A DNA stretch of 64,000 bases from Sedimentisphaerales bacterium. Lineage in GTDB: Bacteria > Planctomycetota > Phycisphaerae > Sedimentisphaerales > SM23-30. The first letter of the stretch is position 1. Each line of letters opens with the position of its first letter. A program made the position numbers and the translations under genes. The stretch spans positions 1 through 64,000 of the forward strand of contig JANQJS010000016.1 of assembly GCA_028281535.1 (NCBI GenBank), in the 5' to 3' direction. The notes beneath the pieces were generated by a model, which saw only the letters and a list, made by a program, of their open reading frames with translations, ran no database searches and was not told the origin of the DNA. This document shows, piece after piece, positions 1 to 9,500 of the stretch.

Positions 1-306
1 GGTTCCATCAGCTAATGCGGCATGAGCACCACAAAACATACTATCCACACCTGTGTTTCTAATAATCACATTGGTGGGATTAAATGGATCGAAAATCTGC
101 GTTTGCACGGTATCCCGATCCGGCACGTAGAGCATTTTACCGGAAGGCAATAACGCTGCGTGAACCCCCTCATAGGTCATTTCGATAGGTGCTGACCAGG
201 CCCCTACGACATTTGTTTGTGCGGATACTATATTGGGGCACACCATTATGCTGACCATCAGTGTCCACACAGACACCAAATATTGATTTGTTTTATATAA
301 CTTCAC
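1..306 (-). CDS. Galactose-oxidase/kelch-like secreted protein, N-terminal part (continues past left edge)
   Basis: Read by hand as an open frame of 102 codons from a GTG at 306 to the window edge. The start is supported by an AAAGGAG Shine-Dalgarno about 8 bases upstream. Residues 10-30 form a hydrophobic signal peptide ending near VSAQ. The mature part shows the pattern of galactose-oxidase-like and glyoxal-oxidase-like propellers: a GAWSAP opening, HAALLPSGKMLY, an FDP blade motif and MFCGAHAALADG, matching the family's HxxLLPDGKVL and FCxGHxxLxDG motifs. It should be secreted and may oxidise alcohol groups or bind carbohydrate; the copper-site residues lie outside the window. It is the last gene of the first sigma/FecR-LamG cassette, about 270 bases after the FecR-LamG gene with a stem-loop between. 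Family assignment is moderately sure; the activity is inference. Confidence 0.62.
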   Translation of the reverse strand, partial: MKLYKTNQYLVSVWTLMVSIMVCPNIVSAQTNVVGAWSAPIEMTYEGVHAALLPSGKMLYVPDRDTVQTQIFDPFNPTNVIIRNTGVDSMFCGAHAALADGT

Positions 307-434
307 TTGCTTACTCCTTTACTTCTCTTAAACTTCACTTTACCTTTCACAAAATACGAATGATTGAAACTTCCCGGCATTATTGATATAATAAGATTGG
401 CGTGAGGCGCATAAAAACACCTCGTGCCAAACTC

Positions 435-484
435 AAAGGTGTGCTAGTACGATCTGCCAAGAATTGCTTACTAGTGCACCTTTT
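435..484 (-). promoter_or_regulatory. Stem-loop element 1, with conserved loop motif, between FecR-LamG and its downstream gene
   Basis: Bases 435-449 pair with 469-483 as a 15-bp stem including two G-U wobbles, closing a 19-base loop. On the plus strand the loop contains TCTGCCAAG starting at loop position 4. The element begins 94 bases after the FecR-LamG stop codon. A second stem-loop at 12681-12716, in the same place in the other cassette, has an unrelated stem but almost the same loop motif at the same loop position. A smaller hairpin follows on the minus strand at about 403-436 (TTGGC/GCCAA closing GAGGTG/CGCCTC). The transcribed sense is probably minus, like all nearby genes. Role unknown: leader RNA, processing site or binding site. 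Confidence 0.5.
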
Positions 485-577
485 AAAATTTAGTATTTAG
501 TTCATATCTGATTTATCCTCCCTTGAAATTAATTAGATTTTAATTTCTAGTCTTTATTCCACACACACTGTTTATTC

Positions 578-2308
578 TTAGTGAGTAGCTTGATACAATT
601 CCCCTATCTCATCCCCAGACAACGCCGTATCAAACAGAATGACATTGTTGATCGCTCCCAACATTGTTCTTAAATCATCTTCGTTGCCTGCTACACCAAA
701 CGTCATATCACTGAAATCGGATTCAAATGGAACCTTGCGGGTTGTTGTTTTTTCGCAATAGAGGGCTCCGTCAATAAATAACTGTATCGCTAACCAGTTT
801 TTTGAAAAGACGATGGCAATATGATGCCAATACTGTGCTTTCAATATTTTTTGTTCATCAAGAATATCACAAACTTCTAAAGAATATAAATCAGGATATT
901 CATCATCGCCCATTGTGCTTGCAAGGCGCATTTTTTCTTTATCATCAAGGTATAATAGACGTGAATATTTTAAGTGACTTGTAATAGGCGCATGTTGCCA
1001 CATAATATTTTGTGGCAGAATCTCATCCAGCCATAAATGAAACACCAACGTAAGTCCCTCAGGGGACGTTTCTAAATCTGACAATGAAAAATGTCCTGCT
1101 ACACCATCGATCAGAAAAACCTTATGATTATTTTCGAAAAGTTGATTTTTTTGCAGCTGAGCACTCGCTCCATTTGCTTGGTATTCAGACCAAGGTATGA
1201 TATTTTGAAACAGATTGTCTACATTCTGAAAATTCCAAAACGCAACAGGCTCATGCTCCAAGACCGTAGACTCATAGTCAGGCCATACTCCTTGGTCATT
1301 GATCTGGTATTTACTTCGAATAAATTTCGATGCATTATAATCTTTAACTATAATCGTTTGTCCATTTTTCAAGACCCGTTTAGTCTCACCGGCACAAACA
1401 ATTTCGGACTTCTTCGCAATCAAACGAACAAGTCCTTTAAACACATGACATTCGCTGGTTCCATCCTCTTTTGCTTCAATTGCAAACTCGGTCCCCATAT
1501 CAATAAATTGTGCACTTAATGTTTTAACCGTAAATTGCATCGTTTTTGGTGGTACATTTGCCACAAGCTTGCCATAACTTAAATAGGCCCCATTAGCCGA
1601 CTCTAATCGAATCTTTGCTGGTCCTTCGAGAAGGATCTCAGCCCCATTATTAAACACAATTTGCGCTACCCCTTGTCGTAACACATATTCTTTATTCTTG
1701 ACGAACATTAGCTCTATGTTCGGTAAAGGATCTTGCCATAGCATGTTATGCGAATCGACAATCTTCGCAACTTGCATGGGCTCATCAGATTGCAAATAGA
1801 ACCAAAGACAAATCCCTACTACTAAACAGGCTGCGATTGCCTTTAGAGTGTTAAACTCTTTTCTTCTATTACCTAAAGCCAAATTATTTTTGGATACAGG
1901 TTTTTCTACATCACATTTATCTTGCCTTTGGCCTTTTAAATATTCCTCAAGCCTCTTTTGGGAGATTTTTTCGATATGATTTCTTTGCTTAAATGCAATT
2001 AATTTTTCTTTTTCTTCCGCCTCCTCACCTAATAACCAGCCAATCATTCTATCGCTACTATCATCTGTCATTAATTTTTCAAGAGCTTCATCAACCGACA
2101 TCTCTAGTTGCGCATTGTATTCTTGCTCATTGCCTATAATACTAAATTGCAATGAGGTTGAAAGTTGTACATACCATACAAAGGTTTCACAGGATTGAAT
2201 ATCTGTCGTAACAAGACAATCAAGTTCCCCCATTTCTTCCGTAGAAATAACCCCTTCCCGGTACGCATCCATCAAGTCATACAATCGTTTCGATTGCTGG
2301 CAATCCAT
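578..2308 (-). CDS. FecR-LamG membrane sensor/anti-sigma-type protein (cassette 1)
   Basis: The 576-residue protein has three parts. Residues 1-150 are a charged cytoplasmic region, residues 154-172 form one membrane helix (AIAACLVVGICLWFYL), and the rest is extracytoplasmic: a FecR domain at about 205-320 with the typical GAEILLEGPAKIRLES core, then a LamG/concanavalin-like jelly-roll at about 355-576. In TonB-linked systems FecR domains carry a signal to a partner sigma factor; here the LamG domain suggests the cue is a surface glycan. It starts 3 bases after the sigma-factor stop, so the two are cotranscribed and probably act as a pair. The second copy at 12808-14493 has the same layout and shares the ESANGAYL motif. 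Domain calls are strong; ligand and regulatory sign are inference. Confidence 0.85.
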   Translation of the reverse strand: MDCQQSKRLYDLMDAYREGVISTEEMGELDCLVTTDIQSCETFVWYVQLSTSLQFSIIGNEQEYNAQLEMSVDEALEKLMTDDSSDRMIGWLLGEEAEEKEKLIAFKQRNHIEKISQKRLEEYLKGQRQDKCDVEKPVSKNNLALGNRRKEFNTLKAIAACLVVGICLWFYLQSDEPMQVAKIVDSHNMLWQDPLPNIELMFVKNKEYVLRQGVAQIVFNNGAEILLEGPAKIRLESANGAYLSYGKLVANVPPKTMQFTVKTLSAQFIDMGTEFAIEAKEDGTSECHVFKGLVRLIAKKSEIVCAGETKRVLKNGQTIIVKDYNASKFIRSKYQINDQGVWPDYESTVLEHEPVAFWNFQNVDNLFQNIIPWSEYQANGASAQLQKNQLFENNHKVFLIDGVAGHFSLSDLETSPEGLTLVFHLWLDEILPQNIMWQHAPITSHLKYSRLLYLDDKEKMRLASTMGDDEYPDLYSLEVCDILDEQKILKAQYWHHIAIVFSKNWLAIQLFIDGALYCEKTTTRKVPFESDFSDMTFGVAGNEDDLRTMLGAINNVILFDTALSGDEIGELYQATH

Positions 2309-2311
2309 AAA

Positions 2312-2845
2312 TTACCCCATCTTATCTCCTGCCAAAGATTTTGTAATGCATTGATGTAAAAGGCGATGTATTCGGCTTAAGGTTTTATATAATGTATGAA
2401 CACTTCGTTTAGAATAATCCGCCATATCACGGATCGTTCCTGAAAAATTATATCGCATCTTCAATATCTCTCTATCTGCTGCTGTCAACTTGGCTAGACA
2501 AGCATGTAACGCTTCGTGACGATCTCGATCTTCTTGTTCGTTAGATAGAAAAACATTATGAATAGATTTGATCGCTTGATCACTAAACATTTTTTGTTCT
2601 TTTGCATTTTTTTGCTGGAATGCCAAAACTCGAAATCGAGCAATGGCTAAAGCCCATGCCGAAAAATTTGTCCCCGATTCGAACGTTTCAAATTTGGCCC
2701 AAATGATAGAAAAAACTTCTTGAGCCAAATCTTCAGCATCCGACTTGTTCGGAATTACAGCAGAAATAAACCCATAAATCCGCCTTTGATTCTGCAAATA
2801 TAATTGCATAAATTCTTTTGCTTTATCTTCCGTAATCTGACTCAT
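2312..2845 (-). CDS. ECF-like sigma-70 factor, Rhodopirellula/Verrucomicrobium family (cassette 1)
   Basis: The 177-residue protein has sigma region 2 at about residues 12-80 (NQRRIYGFI, SDAEDLAQEVF, FSAWALAIARF) and region 4 at about 115-165, with the helix-turn-helix around SGTIRDMADYSKRSVHTLYKTLSRIH. The pattern fits the sigma subfamily common in Planctomycetota and Verrucomicrobiota that is often followed by a FecR-type gene. It should direct RNA polymerase to a small regulon, held or activated by the FecR-LamG protein 3 bases downstream. The start at 2845 gives the family's usual length. No clear promoter is visible in 2846-3063, which is AT-rich. Confidence 0.88.
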   Translation of the reverse strand: MSQITEDKAKEFMQLYLQNQRRIYGFISAVIPNKSDAEDLAQEVFSIIWAKFETFESGTNFSAWALAIARFRVLAFQQKNAKEQKMFSDQAIKSIHNVFLSNEQEDRDRHEALHACLAKLTAADREILKMRYNFSGTIRDMADYSKRSVHTLYKTLSRIHRLLHQCITKSLAGDKMG

Positions 2846-3063
2846 AGAACCGGCTCACAAGTAAAAGATTTGCTTAAGTATCATTAAAGGATATAAAGAA
2901 AATGCGCGAATTTAGTATAAAAAAATATTTTTTTCTATTCTAAAATTCTAAAGACTTAATGTATCTAGTATAGCAAATAAAATCTATAAACGATATTAAA
3001 TATTGTAAATAATCCATTTACAAATCACTTTATACAGGCTCAGCAAATCAAAACAGCGATTTA

Positions 3064-3249
3064 TCATGAAATAATGGGGGCTTGGGAAATTAACTTTATC
3101 AAAGAATTTTGTTCATGGAGAAACTCATCGCCTGTCAGATCGAACCCCCTTGAATCGAAGCTATAATCAAACATCTTCCGACATGTTTTCCATTTCAGTT
3201 TAGGCCAGTATTTTGGATCGGCACACCAGCCGTTATATAGCTCCGACAA
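3064..3249 (-). pseudogene. Unrecognised gene fragment beside IS/RHS debris
   Basis: A 61-codon frame from a TTG start; the open frame extends a few codons further upstream but reaches no ATG. The composition looks protein-like (YNGWCADPKYWP, YSFDSRGFDLTGDEF) and I do not recognise the family. On the minus strand it lies directly after a truncated IS3-like transposase end, within debris that includes an RHS-tip fragment at 3561-3640. It may be the residue of a displaced toxin tip or another gene cut by insertion. No Shine-Dalgarno is visible, and expression is doubtful. Confidence 0.3.
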
Positions 3250-3275
3250 CCCGTAAACAAATATTCAGATTTGAA

Positions 3276-3455
3276 TTATGCAGCTCTGTAATAACTGTTT
3301 AATAATCCACCAAAGAAAGATTTCTTTAGAATATAATCCTTAATACGTAAACTTACTTTTTCTTGCTCATTTAAAAGTGGTATCTTATTATAAATTTCTT
3401 GGTGTGGTCGATGGTGATTATAAAAATACTTATAATCGCTTAAAACTTCTCGACT
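3276..3455 (-). pseudogene. 3' fragment of IS3-like integrase-type transposase
   Basis: In the minus-strand frame ending at 3276 the sequence reads YKYFYNHHRPHQ, the conserved end of an rve integrase core, and finishes FFGGLLNSYYRAA. This matches the end of the intact transposase at 44576-45631 (LGGLLKHYCHAA) and the decayed copy at 22213-23314. Everything before YKYFYNHH is missing. On the minus strand it follows the RHS-tip boundary at 3561-3640, an arrangement repeated at 15216-15497. Confidence 0.7.
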
Positions 3456-3560
3456 AATTAATCATACAGTAAAATATAAAAACTTTCCACTAAACCAATT
3501 ATGATTATACGAATTAGGGCTACAGAACTGTCTATCGTGTAGAAATATATTATGACATTA

Positions 3561-3640
3561 GGATCGATATTATTAACCGGGTTTCCGTGGGCAAAAAGTC
3601 TGGTGAGAGAAAATCGCTATAAGAGAAGTTTTTTGAAGTA
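3561..3640 (-). repeat. Orphan RHS-tip boundary repeat, copy A
   Basis: The minus strand carries TACTTCAAAAAACTTCTCTT and an AGCGATTTT block, then the RHS C-terminal motif for HGNPVNNIDP. The RHS motif resembles the hyperconserved end of the giant RHS gene at about 50031-50062, but the upstream block does not occur there. The same junction recurs at 15405-15497, 23454-23545, 38547-38640, 44376-44458 and 48147-48233. This copy has no tip coding sequence of any length and sits just downstream of the sulfatase stop. Confidence 0.75.
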
Positions 3641-3701
3641 ATTATAAATATAACTTATTGATTCATTATTGCTAAATCGTGTTATATAAGCGTTGCCTAT
3701 G

Positions 3702-5216
3702 CTACTTAAGATGTCCTGAGGGGCGCTTATTTAATTGCAATTCTTTGTCAAAGGATTCCATTTGTGCAGATAAGAGTTTGACAATGCTTGGGTGTTTCTC
3801 AGCTAAGTTGATATTTTCACCAATATCTGTTTTAAGGTTGTAAAGTTCGATTATTGGTTTCTGAGGTTGCATTTCTTCTAATTCATCACTGTCTAGTTCG
3901 TGCATTTCTTCATCATCGCATTCTTCTTCGGGATTTGGATCGTTTTCATCCCCCTCTTTATGGGGCACAGCAATACGGAGTTTCCAATCACCCACACGAA
4001 TGGCTTCAAGCTTACCTAAACGACGCGTATAATAGTAAGCCTGATGAGGACTTTGTTCAGATTGAGGATTTTTCATTAAGCTTAAGATATTTTTTCCATC
4101 GATAGCTCTTTCTGTTGGAAGTGTCGAACGAGTAATAGATGCGATTGTTGGTAGAAAATCAACCGTAGAAGCGACTTGGTTACAAACTTTATTTTCTGGG
4201 AGCTGATTGGGCCATCGCATAATGCAAGGAACGCGCATGCCTCCCTCGTACGTTGTGAATTTTCCTTCACGTAAGGGAAGTGCACTACCGCCATCTTTGC
4301 CATATTCCAGCCATGGGCCATTATCTGACGTGTAGATGACGAGCGTATTATCATCAAGATGATATTCCTTGAGTGTTTTTAAGATTTGCCCGACACTCCA
4401 ATCCATTTCCTCAATCACATCGCCATAGAGGCCTCGCTTGCTAATGCCTTTAAACTCTTGGGCTGTAAACAATGGCACATGCGGCATGGTGTGTGGCAAG
4501 TAGAGGAAAAATGGTTTCTTTTGATTCTCCTTGATGAACCTAATAGCCTCATTGGTATAACGTTTAGTGATAGTGGTTTGATCGCAAGGAAATTCAATGA
4601 CTTTTTCATCCCGCATCAAAGCAACCCAGTCTTTTTGAGGTTTATCAGATTTGGTTTTTCCAGCAGTCATACCATTATTAAATTTACAGTCATCTGCAAG
4701 CTCCATCATCGGATCATGAAACATATCATTACTATAGGGAATACCATAAAAGGTGTCGAATCCATGTCGGGTAGGCAGAAATGGTTTCTTATGACCCAAA
4801 TGCCACTTGCCGATACATGCCGTGGCATATCCCGCATTTTTCAAAAGTTCGGCGATGGTTATTTCATCAGGATTTAATCCATATTTACTCCAAGGAAACA
4901 GTACATTGCTAATACTAACACGAGGTGGATAACAACCAGTCAATAGTGCTGCTCGCGAAGGTGAGCATACGGGGCTAGCTGAATAAAAATCCGTAAAACG
5001 GATGCCTTCTTTAGCCATACGATCCAGGTGTGGTGTTTTGATTAGAGGCGAACCATAACAACCGACATCCTGGTATCCTTGATCATCTGCAAATATGATG
5101 ATGATGTTTGGTTTTTTGTAAACTGGCTTCGACAGTGTTTGACAAGAACTACAGAAAGTCATTACGAGGGTCATTACGAGTAAAGATATAATAATGTTAT
5201 TCTTTGAATGACTCAT
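3702..5216 (-). CDS. Lipoprotein sulfatase, arylsulfatase A family
   Basis: The 504-residue protein is a type I formylglycine sulfatase. The metal-binding start IIFADDQGYQDVGCYG (residues about 40-55) is followed by C84-S-P-S-R, where C84 would be converted to formylglycine by a sulfatase-modifying enzyme, then GKWHLGHKKPFLPTRHGFD. A hydrophobic N-terminus ending TFCSSC25 looks like a lipobox, so it is probably exported and membrane-anchored. It should hydrolyse sulfate esters, probably on a sulfated polysaccharide; the substrate cannot be read from sequence. It lies 5 bases after the PQQ-propeller gene and shares its transcription unit. An acidic stretch at about residues 420-450 (DDEEMHELDSDELEEM) is unusual. 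Family sure, substrate unknown. Confidence 0.93.
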   Translation of the reverse strand: MSHSKNNIIISLLVMTLVMTFCSSCQTLSKPVYKKPNIIIIFADDQGYQDVGCYGSPLIKTPHLDRMAKEGIRFTDFYSASPVCSPSRAALLTGCYPPRVSISNVLFPWSKYGLNPDEITIAELLKNAGYATACIGKWHLGHKKPFLPTRHGFDTFYGIPYSNDMFHDPMMELADDCKFNNGMTAGKTKSDKPQKDWVALMRDEKVIEFPCDQTTITKRYTNEAIRFIKENQKKPFFLYLPHTMPHVPLFTAQEFKGISKRGLYGDVIEEMDWSVGQILKTLKEYHLDDNTLVIYTSDNGPWLEYGKDGGSALPLREGKFTTYEGGMRVPCIMRWPNQLPENKVCNQVASTVDFLPTIASITRSTLPTERAIDGKNILSLMKNPQSEQSPHQAYYYTRRLGKLEAIRVGDWKLRIAVPHKEGDENDPNPEEECDDEEMHELDSDELEEMQPQKPIIELYNLKTDIGENINLAEKHPSIVKLLSAQMESFDKELQLNKRPSGHLK

Positions 5217-5221
5217 AATGT

Positions 5222-6490
5222 TTAAATCCCTTTTACTTTTATATCAATACAAATCATCTCTCTTTGATCTCGCACAACGAGTTTGCCTTGGCTTAAAGCG
5301 ATGGGAGCCCAAATATTCTTTCCACGTTTTTTAAAAACTTTTTCTCGAACTAATTCTTGATAACTTTCACCTGTGGCTTTTGCGAGAATAAGCTCGCCTC
5401 TACGTCCACCAAGAGCAATGATCATATCATCTGCAATAATAAAGTTCCCCCTGTCGACTCGGGGGTTTAGCTTTGTTTGCCATAATGTTTTTCCATTCAT
5501 ATCGAGACAAACGAAACCTTCGTCGTTTTTATCATCCAAGTTTTCATTTGTATTAAAATTGGCAAAAATCAAATCATTATAATAAATGGCTTGTTGAACC
5601 TGAGAACCTCTCTTATCTAATCGAAATAGTTCCTTAAATTGGTATTTATCCTTTTCTTTTAAAACTTGTATCATTACGGAACCGGATTCATACCCCCCCG
5701 TAATAAACAGGTGATCACCATTGATTACGGTTGGATATGGAATGGGTAAGACACAATTGAATCCAGTATAATCCCAAATTGTTTTTCCTGTTTCAGGATC
5801 AAGAAACAGGACATGACCTTCGACAACGTAAAGTAGGCCCTGCTCTCCAGCAATCGTTTGTAGCGTTGCTGGCATATAGCTACCATACGTTAACTCTCCA
5901 AAGGACGAGGTCGTCCAAACCGTTTTTCCCGTAATTCGATCGATTGCCGCTAAACCAGCCTTTTTCCCCATTGGGGTTACAATAAGTGTATCTTTATAAA
6001 CAAACGGCGCATGTGAATATCCAAATCGTGGTTTTGTCTCGACATCAAATACATCGCCAAGGTCTACGATCTTGACAAAAGCTTTTTCCTTTCGATCACA
6101 AATGTAGACATGGCCAAACGGACCTGCGGAATAAACGTAATCCTCTGTAATTGTGGGAACACATCTAGATCCATGAAATTCAATTCGTCCAGGTACATCG
6201 TTCACACATCGCCATTTTTCCTTACCCGTTTTGAAATCAATACAACGTAAAATATCTTGTTCTCCAACCTCGCGATCCATAATAAAGATTTCATCACCAT
6301 CAATACTCGCACCGCCAAACCCAGAACCAACCTCTAATCGCCATAAGATATTTGGCCCCTCTTCTGGGAAACTGCGAATAAGCCCTTTTTCATCACTAAT
6401 ACCATTTAAATTCGGCCCTTGAAAATTGGGCCAACTCGCCATGACAGGCATTGAACATAATAACAAGCAGGAAATCATCTTGATGATCAT
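5222..6490 (-). CDS. Secreted PQQ-type beta-propeller protein
   Basis: The 422-residue protein has an 18-residue signal peptide (cleavage after VMA) and then SWPNFQGPNLNGIS, the usual opening of planctomycetal PQQ-binding-like propellers. Repeated blades follow, for example LAAIDRITGKTVWTT, FLDPETGKTIWDY and VCLDMNGKTLWQT. Related proteins include BamB-like scaffolds and quinoprotein dehydrogenases; no dehydrogenase active-site or haem motif is evident, so a periplasmic or surface scaffold is more likely than an enzyme. It is the first gene of a two-gene unit with the sulfatase and is separated from the upstream giant gene by the terminator at 6524-6560, so it probably has its own promoter in the short gap. 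Confidence 0.85.
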   Translation of the reverse strand: MIIKMISCLLLCSMPVMASWPNFQGPNLNGISDEKGLIRSFPEEGPNILWRLEVGSGFGGASIDGDEIFIMDREVGEQDILRCIDFKTGKEKWRCVNDVPGRIEFHGSRCVPTITEDYVYSAGPFGHVYICDRKEKAFVKIVDLGDVFDVETKPRFGYSHAPFVYKDTLIVTPMGKKAGLAAIDRITGKTVWTTSSFGELTYGSYMPATLQTIAGEQGLLYVVEGHVLFLDPETGKTIWDYTGFNCVLPIPYPTVINGDHLFITGGYESGSVMIQVLKEKDKYQFKELFRLDKRGSQVQQAIYYNDLIFANFNTNENLDDKNDEGFVCLDMNGKTLWQTKLNPRVDRGNFIIADDMIIALGGRRGELILAKATGESYQELVREKVFKKRGKNIWAPIALSQGKLVVRDQREMICIDIKVKGI

Positions 6491-6523
6491 TCTTAATATA
6501 ACCTTTATAATAATATTGTTTTA

Positions 6524-6560
6524 TAAAAATAGCAGGGCCCTAAACGAGTAGAGCCCTGCT
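6524..6560 (-). terminator. Intrinsic terminator after the giant G8 protein gene
   Basis: On the minus strand AGCAGGGC (6560-6553) pairs with GCCCTGCT (6538-6531) around a 14-base loop and is followed by ATTTTTAT. It lies 28 bases after the stop of the G8 gene and insulates that unit from the PQQ/sulfatase pair. Confidence 0.85.
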
Positions 6561-6587
6561 AAACAAAGAAAGTGTATCAAAATTTAG

Positions 6588-9500
6588 TTAAGGAACCAAG
6601 TTAAACTTTACTTCTGCTAGCTGATTCGCAAAAGGATCATCATGATTACTATGAACGGTGATCACAACATAACGAGCACAAACACCACCAAAGTCTGGAC
6701 CATTAAATCCATTATTGGTGCTTGGCGCTTGCGGCCAGTTCACGTTATTGACAATGGTTGTCCAATTTGTACCATCTGTTGAATAATCAACAGAAACCAA
6801 ATTCAAACCACGAGCAGCAATCTCACTACCATTCCAAACCTGCATTTGACCTAATTTGTAGAGATGGCCTAGATCGTAAGAGATCCAGTTCGTATTACCA
6901 CGAGCCGGGTTTGGATTTGGAGCATTCGGATTGCCATTGTCACCATCGGAGGTCCAAGTAGAACCCCAGCCATCATCATGAGTATTACCTGACAACCCTG
7001 ATCCATTAATGGTTTGAGTTGCATTGGCAGCACCATCATTACTACTTGCAGTTGCAACAACATCTTGAGCATTACCAGCACCCACAAAGTTCGTGTAAGG
7101 TTGCCCAGTTCCACAACCACTGCTTGCATCAGTTTGCACATTGATTGCAGGACTACTGTAAGCAGAGTTATTGCCTGCAGCATCTTTTGCACGGATATCA
7201 ATCGCATAACTTGTACCTGCACTTAAGCCGGTCAAGGTATGTGACGTTACAGCACCCACACCAATTGGACTACCGCCATCGACCCGAATGTCATATCCGG
7301 TCACACCCACATTGTCTGTCGATGCGTTCCAGGTTAAGTCAATCGTCGTCTGCGTTTGAGCAGGTGATGCCAAACCCGTTGGTACGCTCGGAGGAGTTGT
7401 ATCAGGTAACGCATCCGTTGTAGCACAAGCTGACATGGAAGGATTACCCATATTAGGCGTTCCTGCCGCATCACGCATTGTCACGGTGTAGCAATAGCTC
7501 GTATTCGGCGTCAACAAGGTATCCGTATAACTAGGTGAGGTCTGCCAAACACTATCGCTGCCACCAGCAACTGGAGGGGTTTGTGTAAAGAAATACTCAA
7601 CCGGACCAGATGGATCACTACCTGTGGTCGCCGTCATGCTAATCGCAAACGAACCGGCAGCAGCAGGAGCCGATGCAAACGTTGCTGGATTCGGCGTCGG
7701 AGGTGTGGTATCTGCTGGTGGATCCTGTGTCGTTGCACAAGAAGCAGTAGAAGCCGTCCCTGTATTTTGCGAACCAGCACTATCACGAAACTGAACGGTA
7801 TAGCAATAATTTGTACTTGCTGTAAGTCCAGTATCAGTGTAGCTCGCTGACGTCTGCCACCCACTGTCGTCACCGCCAGATCCACCAGGACTGGTATTTG
7901 CGAAATAATATTCTACCGGACCGGATGGGTCGCTTGCGGTGGTCGCAGTCATGCTAATTGCACTGCTGCTAATTGCGGCAGGTGCAGACGCAAACGTCGC
8001 AGGGTTCGGTGTAGGAGGCGTCGTATCTGGAGGTGTCGCTGCATCTTCAAAGACTATATAAGCAACCTGTTCGGTTGTATGAGCACGTTCAGTATCACCC
8101 AACTGATCTTCATCAATAGCCAAATTAATACTGCTATTGGAAATCGGATTGGCTCCATAGAATAGTGCCCAGCCACCGTTACCACCATCCATCGCGGTTA
8201 GTGTCGCAATACCAATCGATGCAGCACCCGACAAACCACTAACGCTATAGCTAAACGGAGGAGAGTTTGTCACACCACGAATGGTATCACCACCCACACC
8301 TGCTGAATAGTTCACACCGTCAATATTTCCGGTGCCACTCTCAATAACAATGTAACCAATCGTTTCATTGGCATGAGCATTGTCAGGATCTTCATTCACT
8401 GTTTTACCGGTAAACAAGGTTGCGTTAGGCGGAGTCTGACGTGTGTTGCCACGAGCCCAGAAGGTCACATGGCCTGCATCATTGTAGGTCATCACTTGTC
8501 CAAGAACGACAGGCGTCGTGTAGCTATTTGCATATGAGCGCGCTTGACCGGTCCAGGAATTGTTATTGTCTGTCAAGGTCGAGTTATACTTAACAGCTTC
8601 CATCTTCACACCGTCGGTTGCAACGGTATATGTACCTTCTTCAACCACCATGTAGTAAACATCCTGAGTCGCAGGCGTTGTAGCGGAGCCATCAACGCGC
8701 AGCTGGAAACTACTACCTGAGGCATTCTGAATACGTACATGAGCTGGAGCTGATGTATTCGTATAGTTCGGCGTGGCAACGACAACCATTGAAGTGTAAC
8801 TGCTACCCAAGTTAACAGTTATCCAACTACTACCTACACCGCTTACCACACCTGTTTCTAATAGAATATTACTACTTGGTGTATCCGGCGTAGTTGCGCT
8901 ACTTGAAGATGAAGGTACTGTTTCATTACCTAAAGCATCCCGAGCAGTTACATCGTAGGAATACATGGTTAAAGGACTCAAGCCTGAATTTGTGTAGTTA
9001 ACACTTGGCTGCCAACCGCTAGACGCTCCACCAGCCATTCCAGATAACTCTCTAAAACGATATTCAACCGCACTACCTTCATCATCAATAGCTGTTGTCG
9101 CAGTCATTGTGATTGAAGTAGAACTTGTTGCGGTTGGTACTGATGCAAAAGTCATTGGATTTGGTGTTGGAGCAATTTGATTTGGTAAGTCTGTTGAGAC
9201 ATTAATCGCACTGCTATATGCAGAATTGTTACCTGCAGCATCTTTCGCACGAACGACTATCGAATAACTCGTATTCGCAGTCAAACCAGTTAAGGTATAT
9301 GAGGTAACATTACCCACATCGATTGGACTACCACTATCAACACTAATATCATAACCCGTTACACCCACATTATCTGTTGATGCGTTCCAGGTTAAGTCAA
9401 TGGTTGTTGAAGTCTGAGATGGTGACGCCAGACCTGTTGGCACACTTGGTGGAGTTGTATCAGGTGCATCTGTGGTAGCACAAGCTAATAGAGATGTTCC